From NCBI RefSeq assembly GCF_016412875.1, contig NZ_JAEKPD010000009.1:124001-188000 (forward strand): a stretch of 64,000 nucleotides of DNA, read 5' to 3'. The notes under the pieces are model-generated. The model worked only from the letters and a program-made list of their open reading frames with translations, ran no database searches and was not told where the DNA came from. The number at the start of each line of letters is the position of its first letter. Position 1 is the stretch's first letter. This document shows, piece after piece, positions 1 to 9,002 of this stretch. Origin of the DNA: Palleronia pontilimi. GTDB taxonomy: Bacteria > Pseudomonadota > Alphaproteobacteria > Rhodobacterales > Rhodobacteraceae. The position numbers and the translations under genes are program-made.

Positions 1-729
1 ACCGGCGGTGGCCATGTCCAGGCTCAGGCCGATGACGTCCGAGTCACCGGTCTGCTGGTAGCCAAGACCGGCGCCGAAGCCGAAGCCACCGAATTCGCCT
101 TCGTAGCGAACACCAACACCCAGGACGGTGTCGTCTTCGATGTCGTCGATGGCCGCTTCGAAGTCGTCGAAGAGGTCAGCGTCAGCCGAGTCAGAGTCGT
201 CGTCGATCTCGGCCGAAGCGGCGAACGAGAAGGCGCCGAACGAATAGTCGTAACGCGCGACCTGGCCGTCATAGGTGCCGTCGAGGCCCGAGTTGCCGTT
301 GTAGCCGGCGTGCTCGTTCACGTCGTCGATGGTTCCGCCGATGATGGCTTCCTTCATCACGAAGTCCAGCGCACCGTCGGTGTCGCCCATCGACAGGTTG
401 CCGTAGGCACCCGACACGTAGATGTACGAGTCGTCGCCGCCTTCGGAGGGCACGAACGCGCCGCCTTCTTGGGTCGAGTCCAGGTCGACTTCGGCACCGA
501 AGGTCAGGCCGCCGTCGGTTTCGCCCGAAAGCGAGAAGTCAACGTCAACGTCGGTGTGGAACTGACCGTCGCGGTCGACCAACTCGTTGGCGTTATCGTC
601 TTCGTTGAGCTGGTTGACCTCACCACCGACGACACCCATTTCGGCGAAGCCGCCAAGGCTGACTTCAGCAGCCAGCGCGAACGACGTGGACGCAACGAGC
701 GCCGTGGTCGCAAGAAGAATATTTTTCAT
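1..729 (-). CDS. Gram-negative porin (C-terminus beyond window)
   Basis: Outer-membrane diffusion channel, seen as the first 243 residues; the C-terminal part lies outside the window. The start (ATG, + strand 727-729) follows a GAGGGA Shine-Dalgarno. Residues 1-20 form a classical Sec signal peptide ending ALA before AEVSLGG. The mature part is rich in Gly, Asp and alternating aromatic residues, with repeated GxLSxG/FGFGAG beta-strand patterns and very acidic loops, as in Rhodobacter-type porins. An in-frame ATG four codons upstream (741) is a less likely start. The fold call rests on composition and signal peptide, so the exact pore specificity is unknown. Confidence 0.85.
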   Translation of the reverse strand, partial: MKNILLATTALVASTSFALAAEVSLGGFAEMGVVGGEVNQLNEDDNANELVDRDGQFHTDVDVDFSLSGETDGGLTFGAEVDLDSTQEGGAFVPSEGGDDSYIYVSGAYGNLSMGDTDGALDFVMKEAIIGGTIDDVNEHAGYNGNSGLDGTYDGQVARYDYSFGAFSFAASAEIDDDSDSADADLFDDFEAAIDDIEDDTVLGVGVRYEGEFGGFGFGAGLGYQQTGDSDVIGLSLDMATAG

Positions 730-1237
730 GGTTTCCCTCATGATCTCAAGTTCCGGCCCCATGAGGACGAGCGCCTCGTGGGTACAGCGTTGGAGTGCGC
801 CTTTCACGCGGCCGTTTCAAGCAATCGCGGCCGCCCGAACTGTTTGCCGACCCGATTGGTGCATGCGTGCCACACCCGCTTTCGGGCGGCTAAAGGGGCC
901 GGGTATAACGGAAAAGGCGCAACACTTGCCGATGGCCGCTGCCGCTGCGCGAGGTCCCATGCACACTCTGCGGTCAGCGCCAGGGCGGTCGGACCGCTCC
1001 ACCAACGCCACTTCGAAGGCGGCGACACATCCTGTCTTTACAAGGGGCGCTGCGCACCGGGACAGGCCGCCATGCCCGACGCCCGAACGTGAAGGCGCGC
1101 CCGGATACGCCCGCCGCGACGCGTACAGTATAGAGTGGCATCCATCGCCGGGGCGGGGCGGGCAAACTGGTTTCTTGCCCGCGTCGCACCTCTGCGCTAG
1201 GGATGAGGCAGTTTTGACGGGCGGACGCGGGCAAACC
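730..1237. other. Intergenic region between porin and DUF3576 gene
   Basis: About 500 bp separate the divergent porin and DUF3576 genes. It should hold the porin promoter and leader and the DUF3576 promoter. I see no convincing sigma-70 boxes, strong hairpin or gene. Several open frames run through it, but they have no ribosome-binding site and are reading-frame shadows of GC-rich DNA. Confidence 0.5.
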
Positions 1238-1741
1238 ATGGCTTATTCCAAGACGATCGCGATCATCGCGCTGACGGTCGCTGCCGTTGCGACCTCGGGC
1301 TGTGGCAACCGCACCGAGTCCGACGGGCTGATTCCCGACCGGTCGCGCGACTCGATCCTGCGCCAGCGCGCCAACACGGTGGCGGGTCAGCCGCGCCGGG
1401 AAACGATCTGGGATCTCTTTTCCAATGTCGACGATCCCGACACCAAGATCGAAGTGAACAAGTATATCTGGACCGCCGCGCAGCAGGTCCTGGATTTCCT
1501 TCCCATCGAAACCGCCGATCCGTTTTCGGGCGTGATCGTCTATGGCTACGGTCGGCCGCCCGGCGGCGGGCCCGCCTATCGCGCCACCGTCTATGTCCAG
1601 GATCCCGCACTCGACGCACGGTCGCTGAACGTGGCGCTGGCGACCAGTGGCGGCCCGGTCAACGCCGACACGACCCGCGCGATCGAGGATGCGATCCTGA
1701 CCCGCGCGCGCCAGTTGCGGCTGGCCGACGCGCGGCTCTAG
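1238..1741 (+). CDS. DUF3576 family lipoprotein
   Basis: A 167-residue lipoprotein of unknown molecular function. Residues 1-21 form a lipoprotein signal with lipobox TSGC and lipidated Cys22. The mature part carries the DUF3576-type core with IWDLF near residue 67 and KYIWTAAQQVLDFLPI, GGVIVYGYG-like and RALxVALAT-like stretches. In Rhodobacteraceae a DUF3576 gene regularly precedes leuS and lptE, which suggests an envelope role, but this is inference. The stop overlaps the stop of the convergent glycosyltransferase by 4 bp. Confidence 0.8.
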   Translation: MAYSKTIAIIALTVAAVATSGCGNRTESDGLIPDRSRDSILRQRANTVAGQPRRETIWDLFSNVDDPDTKIEVNKYIWTAAQQVLDFLPIETADPFSGVIVYGYGRPPGGGPAYRATVYVQDPALDARSLNVALATSGGPVNADTTRAIEDAILTRARQLRLADARL

Positions 1742-2982
1742 ACCGCGCGGCCCGCGAACCCGGCGATCCAGTCGAACTGGGCGGGCAGGCAGACCTGCCG
1801 CAGATCGTAGGTCCGTTGCACGTGCTGCCGCGCCGCAGCCCCCAGGGCCGCGCGCCGCGAAGGATCGTCCAGCAGCGCGTCGATCCGGTCGACCAGGCCG
1901 GGGATGTCGAAGAAGTCGGACAGGATCGCCGTCTTGTCGTGAACCAGCGCCTCGCGCACGGGGGCGGTGTCGCTGGCCACGATCGCCGCTTCGCAGGCCA
2001 TGGCTTCCAGCAGCGACCAGCTCAGGACGAACGGATAGGTCAGGTAGAGATGCAGGCGCGTCACCTGCAGCAGCCGGGTGAAGTCGTCGCGCGCGATGCG
2101 GCCGGTGAAATGCACCCGCGCCAAGTCCGCGTCCGAAATCCGGTCGCGCACCTCGGCAATCATCACATCCTTCCAGGTGCCGCCCTGCTTGGGCGCGCTG
2201 CCGTAGCTGACGCCGTCCTCGCCCACCACGATGATCTGCGCGTTCGGACGCCGCTTCAGCAGGTCGGGCAACGCGCGCATGAAGATGTGGAAGCCGCGAT
2301 AGGGCTCGAGGTTGCGATTGACGAAGCTGATGACCTCGTCCGCCCGCGTCCATGAGCCGACCCCGTCCAGCGTCAGCCGGACGCCGGGGTCGGGACGGAT
2401 CGCGTCGGTGTCGACGCCGTCATGGATCACCGAGATCTTTTCGCGCAGGCCGGGCGGGTGGCTGTCGGCCTGCCAGAAGGTCGGCGAAATCCCCGCATCG
2501 GCGCTTTCCAGTTGCAGCCGCATCCCGAGGTTCTTCATCGCGACCCGGTGGACGCGCCCAAGCTCGTTCGTGGCCTGGAACTCGGGGTCGAAATCCATGT
2601 CGGCATTCGCGGCCTGGTAGAAGTATTCGCAGAAGATGCCGATCTTCGCGTCGGGCCAGATGTCGCGCAGGAACAGCGCCTCGCCCCAGCCGGAATGGGC
2701 AATGATGACATCGGGCGTCAGCCCGCGCTCTTTCAGCGCTAGGCACGCCCGCAAAACCACGGCCCCGCGATCCACCGCGCGGTTGAGGGTATTGAGCCAG
2801 GGGTGCAGCTTGTGGTCCTCGGGCTCGGCGTATTTGTAGGGGACCAGTCGCACACCGCGCCAATCCTGCGGCTTTTCGAAGCGCGAGCTCAGCGCCACGA
2901 CCCGGTGGCCGCGCTTTGCCAGCGCCGGGGCCAGATGGGCGAACTGGCCCGGAAAGTTCTGGTGCAGAAACAGAAAAACCAT
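1738..2982 (-). CDS. Glycosyltransferase family 4 protein
   Basis: A 414-residue soluble glycosyltransferase of the GT-B/GT4 type, likely adding a sugar from an NDP donor to a surface glycan or lipid. The N-terminus MVFLFLHQNFPGQF is a typical first Rossmann strand of this group. The C-terminal donor domain has FVNRNLEPYRG, IIVVGEDGVSYG and the E-rich loop SWSLLEAMACEAAIVASD near residues 321-338. I chose ATG 2982 because homology-like sequence begins there; 39 upstream codons are open but look like leader. The acceptor is unknown. It is convergent with, and overlaps, the DUF3576 gene by 4 bp. Confidence 0.8.
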   Translation of the reverse strand: MVFLFLHQNFPGQFAHLAPALAKRGHRVVALSSRFEKPQDWRGVRLVPYKYAEPEDHKLHPWLNTLNRAVDRGAVVLRACLALKERGLTPDVIIAHSGWGEALFLRDIWPDAKIGIFCEYFYQAANADMDFDPEFQATNELGRVHRVAMKNLGMRLQLESADAGISPTFWQADSHPPGLREKISVIHDGVDTDAIRPDPGVRLTLDGVGSWTRADEVISFVNRNLEPYRGFHIFMRALPDLLKRRPNAQIIVVGEDGVSYGSAPKQGGTWKDVMIAEVRDRISDADLARVHFTGRIARDDFTRLLQVTRLHLYLTYPFVLSWSLLEAMACEAAIVASDTAPVREALVHDKTAILSDFFDIPGLVDRIDALLDDPSRRAALGAAARQHVQRTYDLRQVCLPAQFDWIAGFAGRAV

Positions 2983-3130
2983 GCCATTCCCCGGGGCCCG
3001 ACCACGCTGCCGCCCATCCATAGCGCAAATTCCGGCGCGCGTAAGGCGCGGGCGGTGCCTTCGCGCTGGACCCTGTCCCACGCGCTGCCTATCAATCACG
3101 CGAACCGAAAGATCACGTTAAAGGCCGCCC

Positions 3131-5851
3131 ATGCCCCGCTATGACGCTTCCAAATCCGAGCCCTTCTGGCAGGACGCCTGGGCCAGGTCCGGCACCTTCA
3201 CCGCCCGCCGCGACGACGCCAAGCCGAAATACTACGTGCTCGAGATGTTTCCCTACCCGTCGGGCAACCTGCATATCGGCCACGTCCGCAACTACGCCAT
3301 GGGCGACGTGGTGGCGCGCTACAAGCTGGCCACGGGCCACGCCGTGCTGCACCCGATGGGATGGGACGCCTTCGGGCTTCCGGCCGAGAACGCGGCGATG
3401 GAGCGGGGCATCCACCCCGAAGGCTGGACCCGCGACAACATCGCCAACATGAAGGCGCAGTTCGCCCGGCTCGGCCTGTCGCTGGACTGGAGCCGCGAAT
3501 TCGCCACCTGCGATCCGGACTATTACGGCCACCAGCAATCCATGTTCATCGACTTCCTGGAAAAGGGACTGGTCTATCGCAAGAACGCGGTGGTGAACTG
3601 GGATCCCGTCGACATGACCGTTCTGGCCAACGAACAGGTCGAGGACGGGCGCGGCTGGCGCTCGGGCGCGCTGGTGGAACGGCGCGAGCTGACCCAGTGG
3701 TTCTTCAAGATCTCGGACTACTCGGACGAGCTGCTGTCGGCGCTGGATACGCTCGACAACTGGCCCGAGAAGGTCAAGACGATGCAGGCCAACTGGATCG
3801 GCAAGTCGCGCGGCCTGCAATTCGCCTTCGGGCTGGTGGACGCGCCCGAGGGCCACGACCGGATCGAGGTCTATACCACCCGCCCCGACACCTTGCTGGG
3901 CGCCAGCTTCGTCGGCATCTCGCCCGATCACCCGCTGGCCCGCCAGCTTGAACAGGACAACCCCGACCTGGCCGCCTTCAGCGCCGAGTGCCGCAAGATG
4001 GGCACCGCCGAGGAGGACCTGGAAAAGGCCGAAAAGCGCGGCTTCGACACCGGCCTGCGCGTGCGCCACCCGTTCGACACGGCGTGGGAGCTTCCGGTCT
4101 ATGTCGCCAACTTCATCCTGATGGATTACGGCACCGGCGCGATCTTCGGCTGCCCGGCCCACGACGCGCGCGACCTGGAATTCGCCCGCAAATACGGCCT
4201 GCCGGTCGTCTCGACCTTCGCGCCCGCCAAGGACGACGGCTCGGCCCTGCCCGAAGACGGCGGCGACGCCTACGTGCCGCCCAAGACGGAACCCGTGATC
4301 TACGTCCGCGGCTTCGCGGGCGACACCGAGCAGACCGGCAACGACGCCATCGACGCGGCCATCGCCTTTTGCGAGGAGAACGGCGTCGGGCGCGGCGTCA
4401 CCAAGTTCCGCCTGCGCGACTGGGGCCTGTCGCGGCAACGCTACTGGGGCTGCCCGATCCCGGTGGTCCATTGCGACGCTTGCGGCGTGGTGCCCGAGCG
4501 CAAGGAAAACCTGCCCGTCCGCCTGCCCGAGGACGTCAGCTTCGACATCCCCGGCAACCCGCTGGACCGCCACCCCACCTGGCGCGACACGCCCTGCCCC
4601 GCCTGCGGCAAGCCCGCCCGCCGCGAAACCGACACGATGGACACCTTCGTCGATTCGTCGTGGTACTACGCGCGCTTCACCTCGCCCGGCGCTGCGACGC
4701 CCACCGACCCGGACGAAGCGGCCTACTGGATGAATGTCGACCAGTATATCGGCGGCGTCGAGCACGCGATCCTGCACCTGCTCTATTCGCGCTTTTTCGC
4801 CCGCGCCATGAACGAATGCGGCCACCTGCCCGACAAAGCGCGCGAGCCGTTCGACGCGCTGTTCACGCAGGGGATGGTGACGCACGAGATTTATACCAAC
4901 AAGCTTTTCGGACCCGGCTATTCAGGAAAGAAAACAATACCGACCAATCCTGAAGCATCGGAGAAAGCGTGGATCAGGTCGTCGGTTGAAAAATTTTTCT
5001 TTCCCGAAGACGTCGTTTCGTTTTCACACGAAGGCAAGCGTATGGCCGTTCTCAAAGACACTCTCGAAGCAGCAGGAAGAGATCCTCAGAATATTGAGGA
5101 TCTCGTAGATCAGGAAAGAGAGGACGAAGAGACTGAATTAGGAGTTCTTGTAATCCCGTCGGCCAAGATGTCGAAGTCGAAGAAGAACGTCGTCGATCCC
5201 GGCACCATCATCGATCAGTACGGCGCCGACACCGCGCGGTGGTTCGTCCTTTCCGACAGCCCGCCCGAGCGCGACGTGGAATGGACCGCCGCGGGGGCCG
5301 AGGCCGCGTCCAAGCACCTGGGCCGCGTCTGGCGCATCGCCGAGGCCGCCAGCGACGCCCCCGACACCGGCAAGGGCGACGACGCGTTGCTGCGCGAGAT
5401 GCACAAGGCCATCCACGACGTGACCATGGGCATCGAATCCTTCGGCTTCAACACGTCCGTGGCCCGTCTCTATGCCTTCGCCAACGTGCTGCAGAAATCG
5501 CAGGCGGGCCGCGCCGCACGCACGCAAGCGGCGCGGACCATGGCGCAGCTCATGTCGCCCATGACCCCGCATCTGAGCGAAGAGATCTGGCGCCTGCTGG
5601 GCGGTGAGGGGCTGATCGCCAACGCCCCCTGGCCGCAGGCCGATCCCGCGATGCTGGTCGAAGACGAAGTGACCCTGCCGATCCAGGTGAACGGCAAGCG
5701 CCGCGCCGAAATCACGGTGCCCAAGGAGATGTCGAAAGAAGACGTCGAAGCCCGCGCCCTGGCGACGGACGCGGTGCAGAAGGCGTTGCAGGGCGGCTCG
5801 CCGAAAAAGGTGATCGTGGTGCCCGGACGGATCGTCAATGTGGTGGTCTAG
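3131..5851 (+). CDS. leuS: Leucyl-tRNA synthetase
   Basis: Charges tRNA-Leu with leucine in the cytoplasm. It is a class Ia synthetase of 906 residues. HIGH lies at residues 48-51 inside [15 protein letters not shown] and KMSKS at 679-683. The editing (CP1) domain carries [11 protein letters not shown] and [15 protein letters not shown] CxxC...CxxC zinc-ribbon (CDACG...CPACG) sits near 455-495. Residues about 588-676, just before KMSKS, are encoded by unusually AT-rich DNA (my count is 46% GC over 4921-5160 against about 75% in 5281-5340) and make the protein about 50 residues longer than I expect for this family. First gene of leuS-lptE-holA-GST; its stop overlaps the lptE start by 14 bp. 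Confidence 0.97.
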   Translation: MPRYDASKSEPFWQDAWARSGTFTARRDDAKPKYYVLEMFPYPSGNLHIGHVRNYAMGDVVARYKLATGHAVLHPMGWDAFGLPAENAAMERGIHPEGWTRDNIANMKAQFARLGLSLDWSREFATCDPDYYGHQQSMFIDFLEKGLVYRKNAVVNWDPVDMTVLANEQVEDGRGWRSGALVERRELTQWFFKISDYSDELLSALDTLDNWPEKVKTMQANWIGKSRGLQFAFGLVDAPEGHDRIEVYTTRPDTLLGASFVGISPDHPLARQLEQDNPDLAAFSAECRKMGTAEEDLEKAEKRGFDTGLRVRHPFDTAWELPVYVANFILMDYGTGAIFGCPAHDARDLEFARKYGLPVVSTFAPAKDDGSALPEDGGDAYVPPKTEPVIYVRGFAGDTEQTGNDAIDAAIAFCEENGVGRGVTKFRLRDWGLSRQRYWGCPIPVVHCDACGVVPERKENLPVRLPEDVSFDIPGNPLDRHPTWRDTPCPACGKPARRETDTMDTFVDSSWYYARFTSPGAATPTDPDEAAYWMNVDQYIGGVEHAILHLLYSRFFARAMNECGHLPDKAREPFDALFTQGMVTHEIYTNKLFGPGYSGKKTIPTNPEASEKAWIRSSVEKFFFPEDVVSFSHEGKRMAVLKDTLEAAGRDPQNIEDLVDQEREDEETELGVLVIPSAKMSKSKKNVVDPGTIIDQYGADTARWFVLSDSPPERDVEWTAAGAEAASKHLGRVWRIAEAASDAPDTGKGDDALLREMHKAIHDVTMGIESFGFNTSVARLYAFANVLQKSQAGRAARTQAARTMAQLMSPMTPHLSEEIWRLLGGEGLIANAPWPQADPAMLVEDEVTLPIQVNGKRRAEITVPKEMSKEDVEARALATDAVQKALQGGSPKKVIVVPGRIVNVVV
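4890..5160 (+). other. AT-rich in-frame segment in the leucine-specific domain region of leuS
   Basis: About 270 bp coding for LeuRS residues 588-676. GC falls to about 46% (110 of 240 bases, 4921-5160, hand count), with codons such as AAA, TTT, ATA, TTA and AGA that neighbouring genes avoid. It contains a perfect 10-bp inverted repeat, GAGATCCTCA at 5079-5088 and TGAGGATCTC at 5095-5104, and the 12-bp palindrome GAAAAATTTTTC at 4988-4999. Frame is kept into the conserved [12 protein letters not shown]. In bacterial LeuRS the leucine-specific insertion sits immediately before KMSKS, so this looks like a replaced or acquired insertion domain. Confidence 0.7.
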
Positions 5852-6377
5852 GCGCCCGCGCCTGCGTGTCCTCGCCGCGCTGGGCTTCCTGCTGGCCGCG
5901 TCCTGCGGCTTCACGCCGGTCTATGGCCCCGGCGGTGCGGCGCAGGGCCTTTACGGCGATATCGCCGTGGCCACCCCGTCCGACGTGGCGGGCTACCTGC
6001 TGGTCGAGCAGCTCGAGCGGCGTCTGGGCCAGCCCACGGGCGCGCCGCGCTACGATCTGACCGCCGATATCGCGCTCAGCGAAACCGGTCTGGGCATCAC
6101 GCCCGATCAGGAAACCACCCGCATCCGCCTGCTGGGGCGGCTCGACTACACGCTGACCGACGCCACCAGCGGCGCGCTTGCCAGGCGCGGCAGCGTGCAG
6201 AATTTCACCGCGTATTCCGCCCCGGTCTTCAGCGCCGCGCGCAACACGATCGCGGGCAACTCGGTCACCGTTCAGGCCGCCGAGGACGACGCCATCGCGC
6301 GGCTCATGGTGATCCTCGCGGACCAGCTGGTGGCCGAATTGCTGGCCACCGCACCCGACTGGCGCGCGGGCCCGTGA
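5838..6377 (+). CDS. lptE: LPS-assembly lipoprotein LptE
   Basis: Outer-membrane lipoprotein that plugs and helps assemble the LptD translocon for lipopolysaccharide export. It has 179 residues, with lipobox LAASC (Cys23) followed by GFTPVYG, the usual LptE N-terminal motif in alphaproteobacteria. Further support comes from its position between leuS and holA, a gene order conserved across proteobacteria. The ATG lies inside the end of leuS (14-bp overlap), and its stop overlaps the holA start by 4 bp, so the three are translationally coupled. Confidence 0.88.
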   Translation: MWWSRRPRLRVLAALGFLLAASCGFTPVYGPGGAAQGLYGDIAVATPSDVAGYLLVEQLERRLGQPTGAPRYDLTADIALSETGLGITPDQETTRIRLLGRLDYTLTDATSGALARRGSVQNFTAYSAPVFSAARNTIAGNSVTVQAAEDDAIARLMVILADQLVAELLATAPDWRAGP

Positions 6378-7396
6378 AGCTGAACAAGAACGACGCGACC
6401 GCCTGGATCGCCAAGCCGCCCGCGGATCGGCCCGGCACGCTGATCTACGGCGACGACGCCATGCGCGTCGCGCTGATTCGACAGGACCTGGTCGCCGCCC
6501 TGATCGGACCCAAGGGCGACGAGGAAATGCGCCTGACCCGCCTGCAGGCAGGCGATCTGAGCGGCGAGAAATCCGCCCTGTCGGATGCGCTGAAGGCCCA
6601 GGGCTTTTTTCCCGGCCCCCGCGCCGTGCTGGTCGAGGACGCGACCAACACCCACGCCAAGATCATCCTTGCCGCGCTCGAAGACTGGCAGTCGGGCGAC
6701 GCGCACATGGTCGTGGTCGGCCGCGCGCTTCCGAAGACCTCGCCCCTGCGCAAGGGCTTCGAGACGCATCCAAGGGCCGCCGCCATCGCCATCTACGACG
6801 AGCCCATGGGCGTGGCCGAGATGCGCGACGCGCTTGCCAAGGCGGGTCTGACCCGGATCGACCGCGACGCCGAAGGCGCGCTGCGATCGCTTGCCGCCGG
6901 GCTGGATCCCGGCGATTTCCGGCAACTGGTCGAAAAGCTGGCGCTCTACAAATCCGGCGACGACGCGCCGCTCGGGGAAGACGACGTGCGCGCCTGCGCG
7001 CCTGCCTCGACCGAGGCCGACATGGACGAAATCGTCGCCATCGTCGCCGATGGCCGCTCCGACCTGATCGGCCCCGTCATGCGCCGCCTGTGGTCGCAGG
7101 GCGCGCAGCCCGTCGCCTTGTGCATCGCCGCCCAGCGCCATTTCCGCACCCTTCTGACCGCCGCCAGCGATCCCGGCGGCGCGGGCGCGGGCGTGGGACG
7201 GCTGCGCCCGCCGGTCTTCGGGCCCCGCCGCGACGCGGTGCTGCGCCGGGCGCAGGGCTGGGGAGCGCCGCGGCTGGAACAGGCCATGCGGCTTCTGACC
7301 GACACCGACCTGACCCTGCGCTCGGCCAGCCGCGCGCCGCACATGGCGGTGCTGGAACGGGCCTTCATTCGCCTTGCCATGATGGGAAAACACTGA
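6374..7396 (+). CDS. holA: DNA polymerase III delta subunit
   Basis: Clamp-loader delta subunit, which opens the beta sliding clamp during replication. It has 340 residues, the usual length. The start is GTG at 6374 within a GTGA overlap with the lptE stop. The N-terminus [15 protein letters not shown], then LIYGDD, RLQAGDLSG and the later MRRLWSQGAQPVALCIAAQRHFRTLL match the alphaproteobacterial HolA pattern. The stop overlaps the next start as TGATG. Confidence 0.9.
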   Translation: MKLNKNDATAWIAKPPADRPGTLIYGDDAMRVALIRQDLVAALIGPKGDEEMRLTRLQAGDLSGEKSALSDALKAQGFFPGPRAVLVEDATNTHAKIILAALEDWQSGDAHMVVVGRALPKTSPLRKGFETHPRAAAIAIYDEPMGVAEMRDALAKAGLTRIDRDAEGALRSLAAGLDPGDFRQLVEKLALYKSGDDAPLGEDDVRACAPASTEADMDEIVAIVADGRSDLIGPVMRRLWSQGAQPVALCIAAQRHFRTLLTAASDPGGAGAGVGRLRPPVFGPRRDAVLRRAQGWGAPRLEQAMRLLTDTDLTLRSASRAPHMAVLERAFIRLAMMGKH

Positions 7397-7983
7397 TGCT
7401 GACACTCTACGGAACCCCGAAGTCGCGCGCGTTCCGCCCGCTCTGGCTGCTCGAAGAGCTTGAACTGGATTTCGTCCACAAGCCCGTCCCGCCCCACGAT
7501 TCGGCGCTGAAGAAGCTGAACCCGTCGGGCAAGGTGCCGGTCCTCGTGGCCAACGGCGTCACGATCACCGATTCGACCGCGATCCTGACCTATCTGGCCG
7601 ACCGCGAGGGCAAGCTGACCCATCCTGCGGGCTCGCTCGATCGGGCCAAGCAGGACGCGGTGATGTTCCAGGCCCTGGACGAGCTCGACAGCTGCCTGTG
7701 GACCGCCGCGCGCCATTCCTTCGTGCTGCCCGAAGACCGGCGCGTGCCGGAAGTGAAGGACAGCCTGAAATGGGAATTCAGCCGCGCCATCGACCGCATG
7801 GCGACGCATCTGAAGGACCGCGAATTCGTCACCGGCGACGACATGACCATCGCCGATATCGTCGTGACCCATTGCGGCGGCTGGGCGGTGACGGCGAAGT
7901 TCCCGCTCGAGAACGATACCTTCCGCGCCTATCTCGACCGGATGCGGGCGCGCCCGGCCTATATCCGCGCGGCGGGCCGCTAG
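7396..7983 (+). CDS. Glutathione S-transferase family protein
   Basis: A 195-residue cytosolic GST. The N-terminal thioredoxin fold begins MLTLYGTPKSRAFRPLWLLEELEL; the GSH-binding cis-Pro loop GKVPVL and the EDS-like pair TDSTAIL follow. The all-helical C-terminal domain ends with FRAYLDRMRARPAY. The residue at the usual Ser/Cys/Tyr position (SRAFR) suggests a bacterial beta/nu-like enzyme. Substrate unknown. It overlaps the holA stop by 1 bp, so it is the last gene of the leuS operon. Confidence 0.88.
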   Translation: MLTLYGTPKSRAFRPLWLLEELELDFVHKPVPPHDSALKKLNPSGKVPVLVANGVTITDSTAILTYLADREGKLTHPAGSLDRAKQDAVMFQALDELDSCLWTAARHSFVLPEDRRVPEVKDSLKWEFSRAIDRMATHLKDREFVTGDDMTIADIVVTHCGGWAVTAKFPLENDTFRAYLDRMRARPAYIRAAGR

Positions 7984-8045
7984 GCGTCGGAACGAAGCGC
8001 GGCGGCGGCGGTTGACCCTTCGACACGCAGCCCGGAGGATCCGTC

Positions 8046-9002
8046 TTGTCCCAGAAATCAGCTATCGTCTGCGGCGGCAGCGCCGGTGTTGGCCGCGCCG
8101 TGGTCGCGGCCCTTGTCGACCGCGGCTACAAGGTCGGCGTGATCGCGCGCGGGCAGGACCGCCTGGACCGGATGGCCCAGGACGACACCATCGTCACCGC
8201 CAGCGCCGACGTGGCCGATGCCGACGCGCTGGCCGCCGCCGTCGATACCCTGGTGGACCGGATCGGCACGCCGACGGTCTGGGTCAACTCGGCCATGCTC
8301 ACGAGCTTTTCGCCCTTCGAGCAAGTCGGCGCCGACGAATTCCGCCGCATCGTGGACGTGACGCTGATCGGCCAGGCCAACGGCACGCGTCTGGCGCTTC
8401 GACACATGAAGCGGGGCAACATCGTCAATGTCGGATCGGGCCTGGCCTATCGCCCGGTGCCGTTCCAGGCGGCCTATTGCGCGTCGAAACACGGGATCAA
8501 CGGCTTCTCGTCGTCGGTCCGGTCCGAGCTTCTGCGCGACAAGCGGCCCATCACCTTGTCGCTGGTGCAGCTTCCCGCGATCAACACGCCGCAATTCGAC
8601 TGGGCGCTGAACCGGCTTAAGATGAAGCCGCAGCCCGCGCCGCCGATCTACCAGCCCGAGGTGCCCGCCCGCGCCGTCATGCAGGCCATCGACAAGAACG
8701 CGCGCGAGCTCTTCGTGGGCACGTCGGTGCTGAAGCTGGTGCTGCCGAACTTCTTCCTGCCCGACTGGCTGGACCGCAAGCTGGCGGATAGCGGCGCCGA
8801 GATGCAGAAATCCGACCGGGACGAGCCCGGCGGGCGGCCCAACAACCTGTACGATCCGGTCGATTACGACGCGACCGCCCATGGCAGCTTCGACGACCGC
8901 GCGAAGGACAGCGGGTTGATCGTCGACGCGGATCTCGTGCGCAAGGCGGCGCTCGCCGCGTTGGTGGGCGTGCCGTTCCTGCTGGGCCTGCTGATCGGCT
9001 AG
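8046..9002 (+). CDS. SDR-family oxidoreductase with C-terminal membrane segment
   Basis: NAD(P)-dependent short-chain dehydrogenase of 318 residues. The start is TTG at 8046 behind GGAGG (8033-8037). The nucleotide-binding loop is GGSAGVG (10-16) and the catalytic set is Ser131, Tyr144 and Lys148 (YCASK). After the Rossmann domain comes a charged linker (EMQKSDRDEPGG) and a hydrophobic tail (about residues 299-318, AALAALVGVPFLLGLLIG) that probably anchors it in the membrane. Such long SDRs often act on lipid or sterol-like substrates, but the substrate here is unknown. Its stop overlaps the end of the convergent alpha-glucosidase gene by 4 bp. Confidence 0.88.
   Translation: MSQKSAIVCGGSAGVGRAVVAALVDRGYKVGVIARGQDRLDRMAQDDTIVTASADVADADALAAAVDTLVDRIGTPTVWVNSAMLTSFSPFEQVGADEFRRIVDVTLIGQANGTRLALRHMKRGNIVNVGSGLAYRPVPFQAAYCASKHGINGFSSSVRSELLRDKRPITLSLVQLPAINTPQFDWALNRLKMKPQPAPPIYQPEVPARAVMQAIDKNARELFVGTSVLKLVLPNFFLPDWLDRKLADSGAEMQKSDRDEPGGRPNNLYDPVDYDATAHGSFDDRAKDSGLIVDADLVRKAALAALVGVPFLLGLLIG

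Noticed and set aside
310-1092. Long plus-strand open frame across the porin gene and its upstream region
   Set aside because: Antisense shadow of the porin gene; no RBS, no family pattern, and the real porin has a signal peptide on the other strand.
974-2353. Long minus-strand open frame overlapping the DUF3576 and glycosyltransferase genes
   Set aside because: Arg/Ala/Gly-rich low-complexity translation typical of a wrong frame in GC-rich DNA; both real genes are well supported.
3113-4885. 590-codon antisense frame inside leuS
   Set aside because: Mirror of the leuS coding frame; leuS carries all synthetase motifs.
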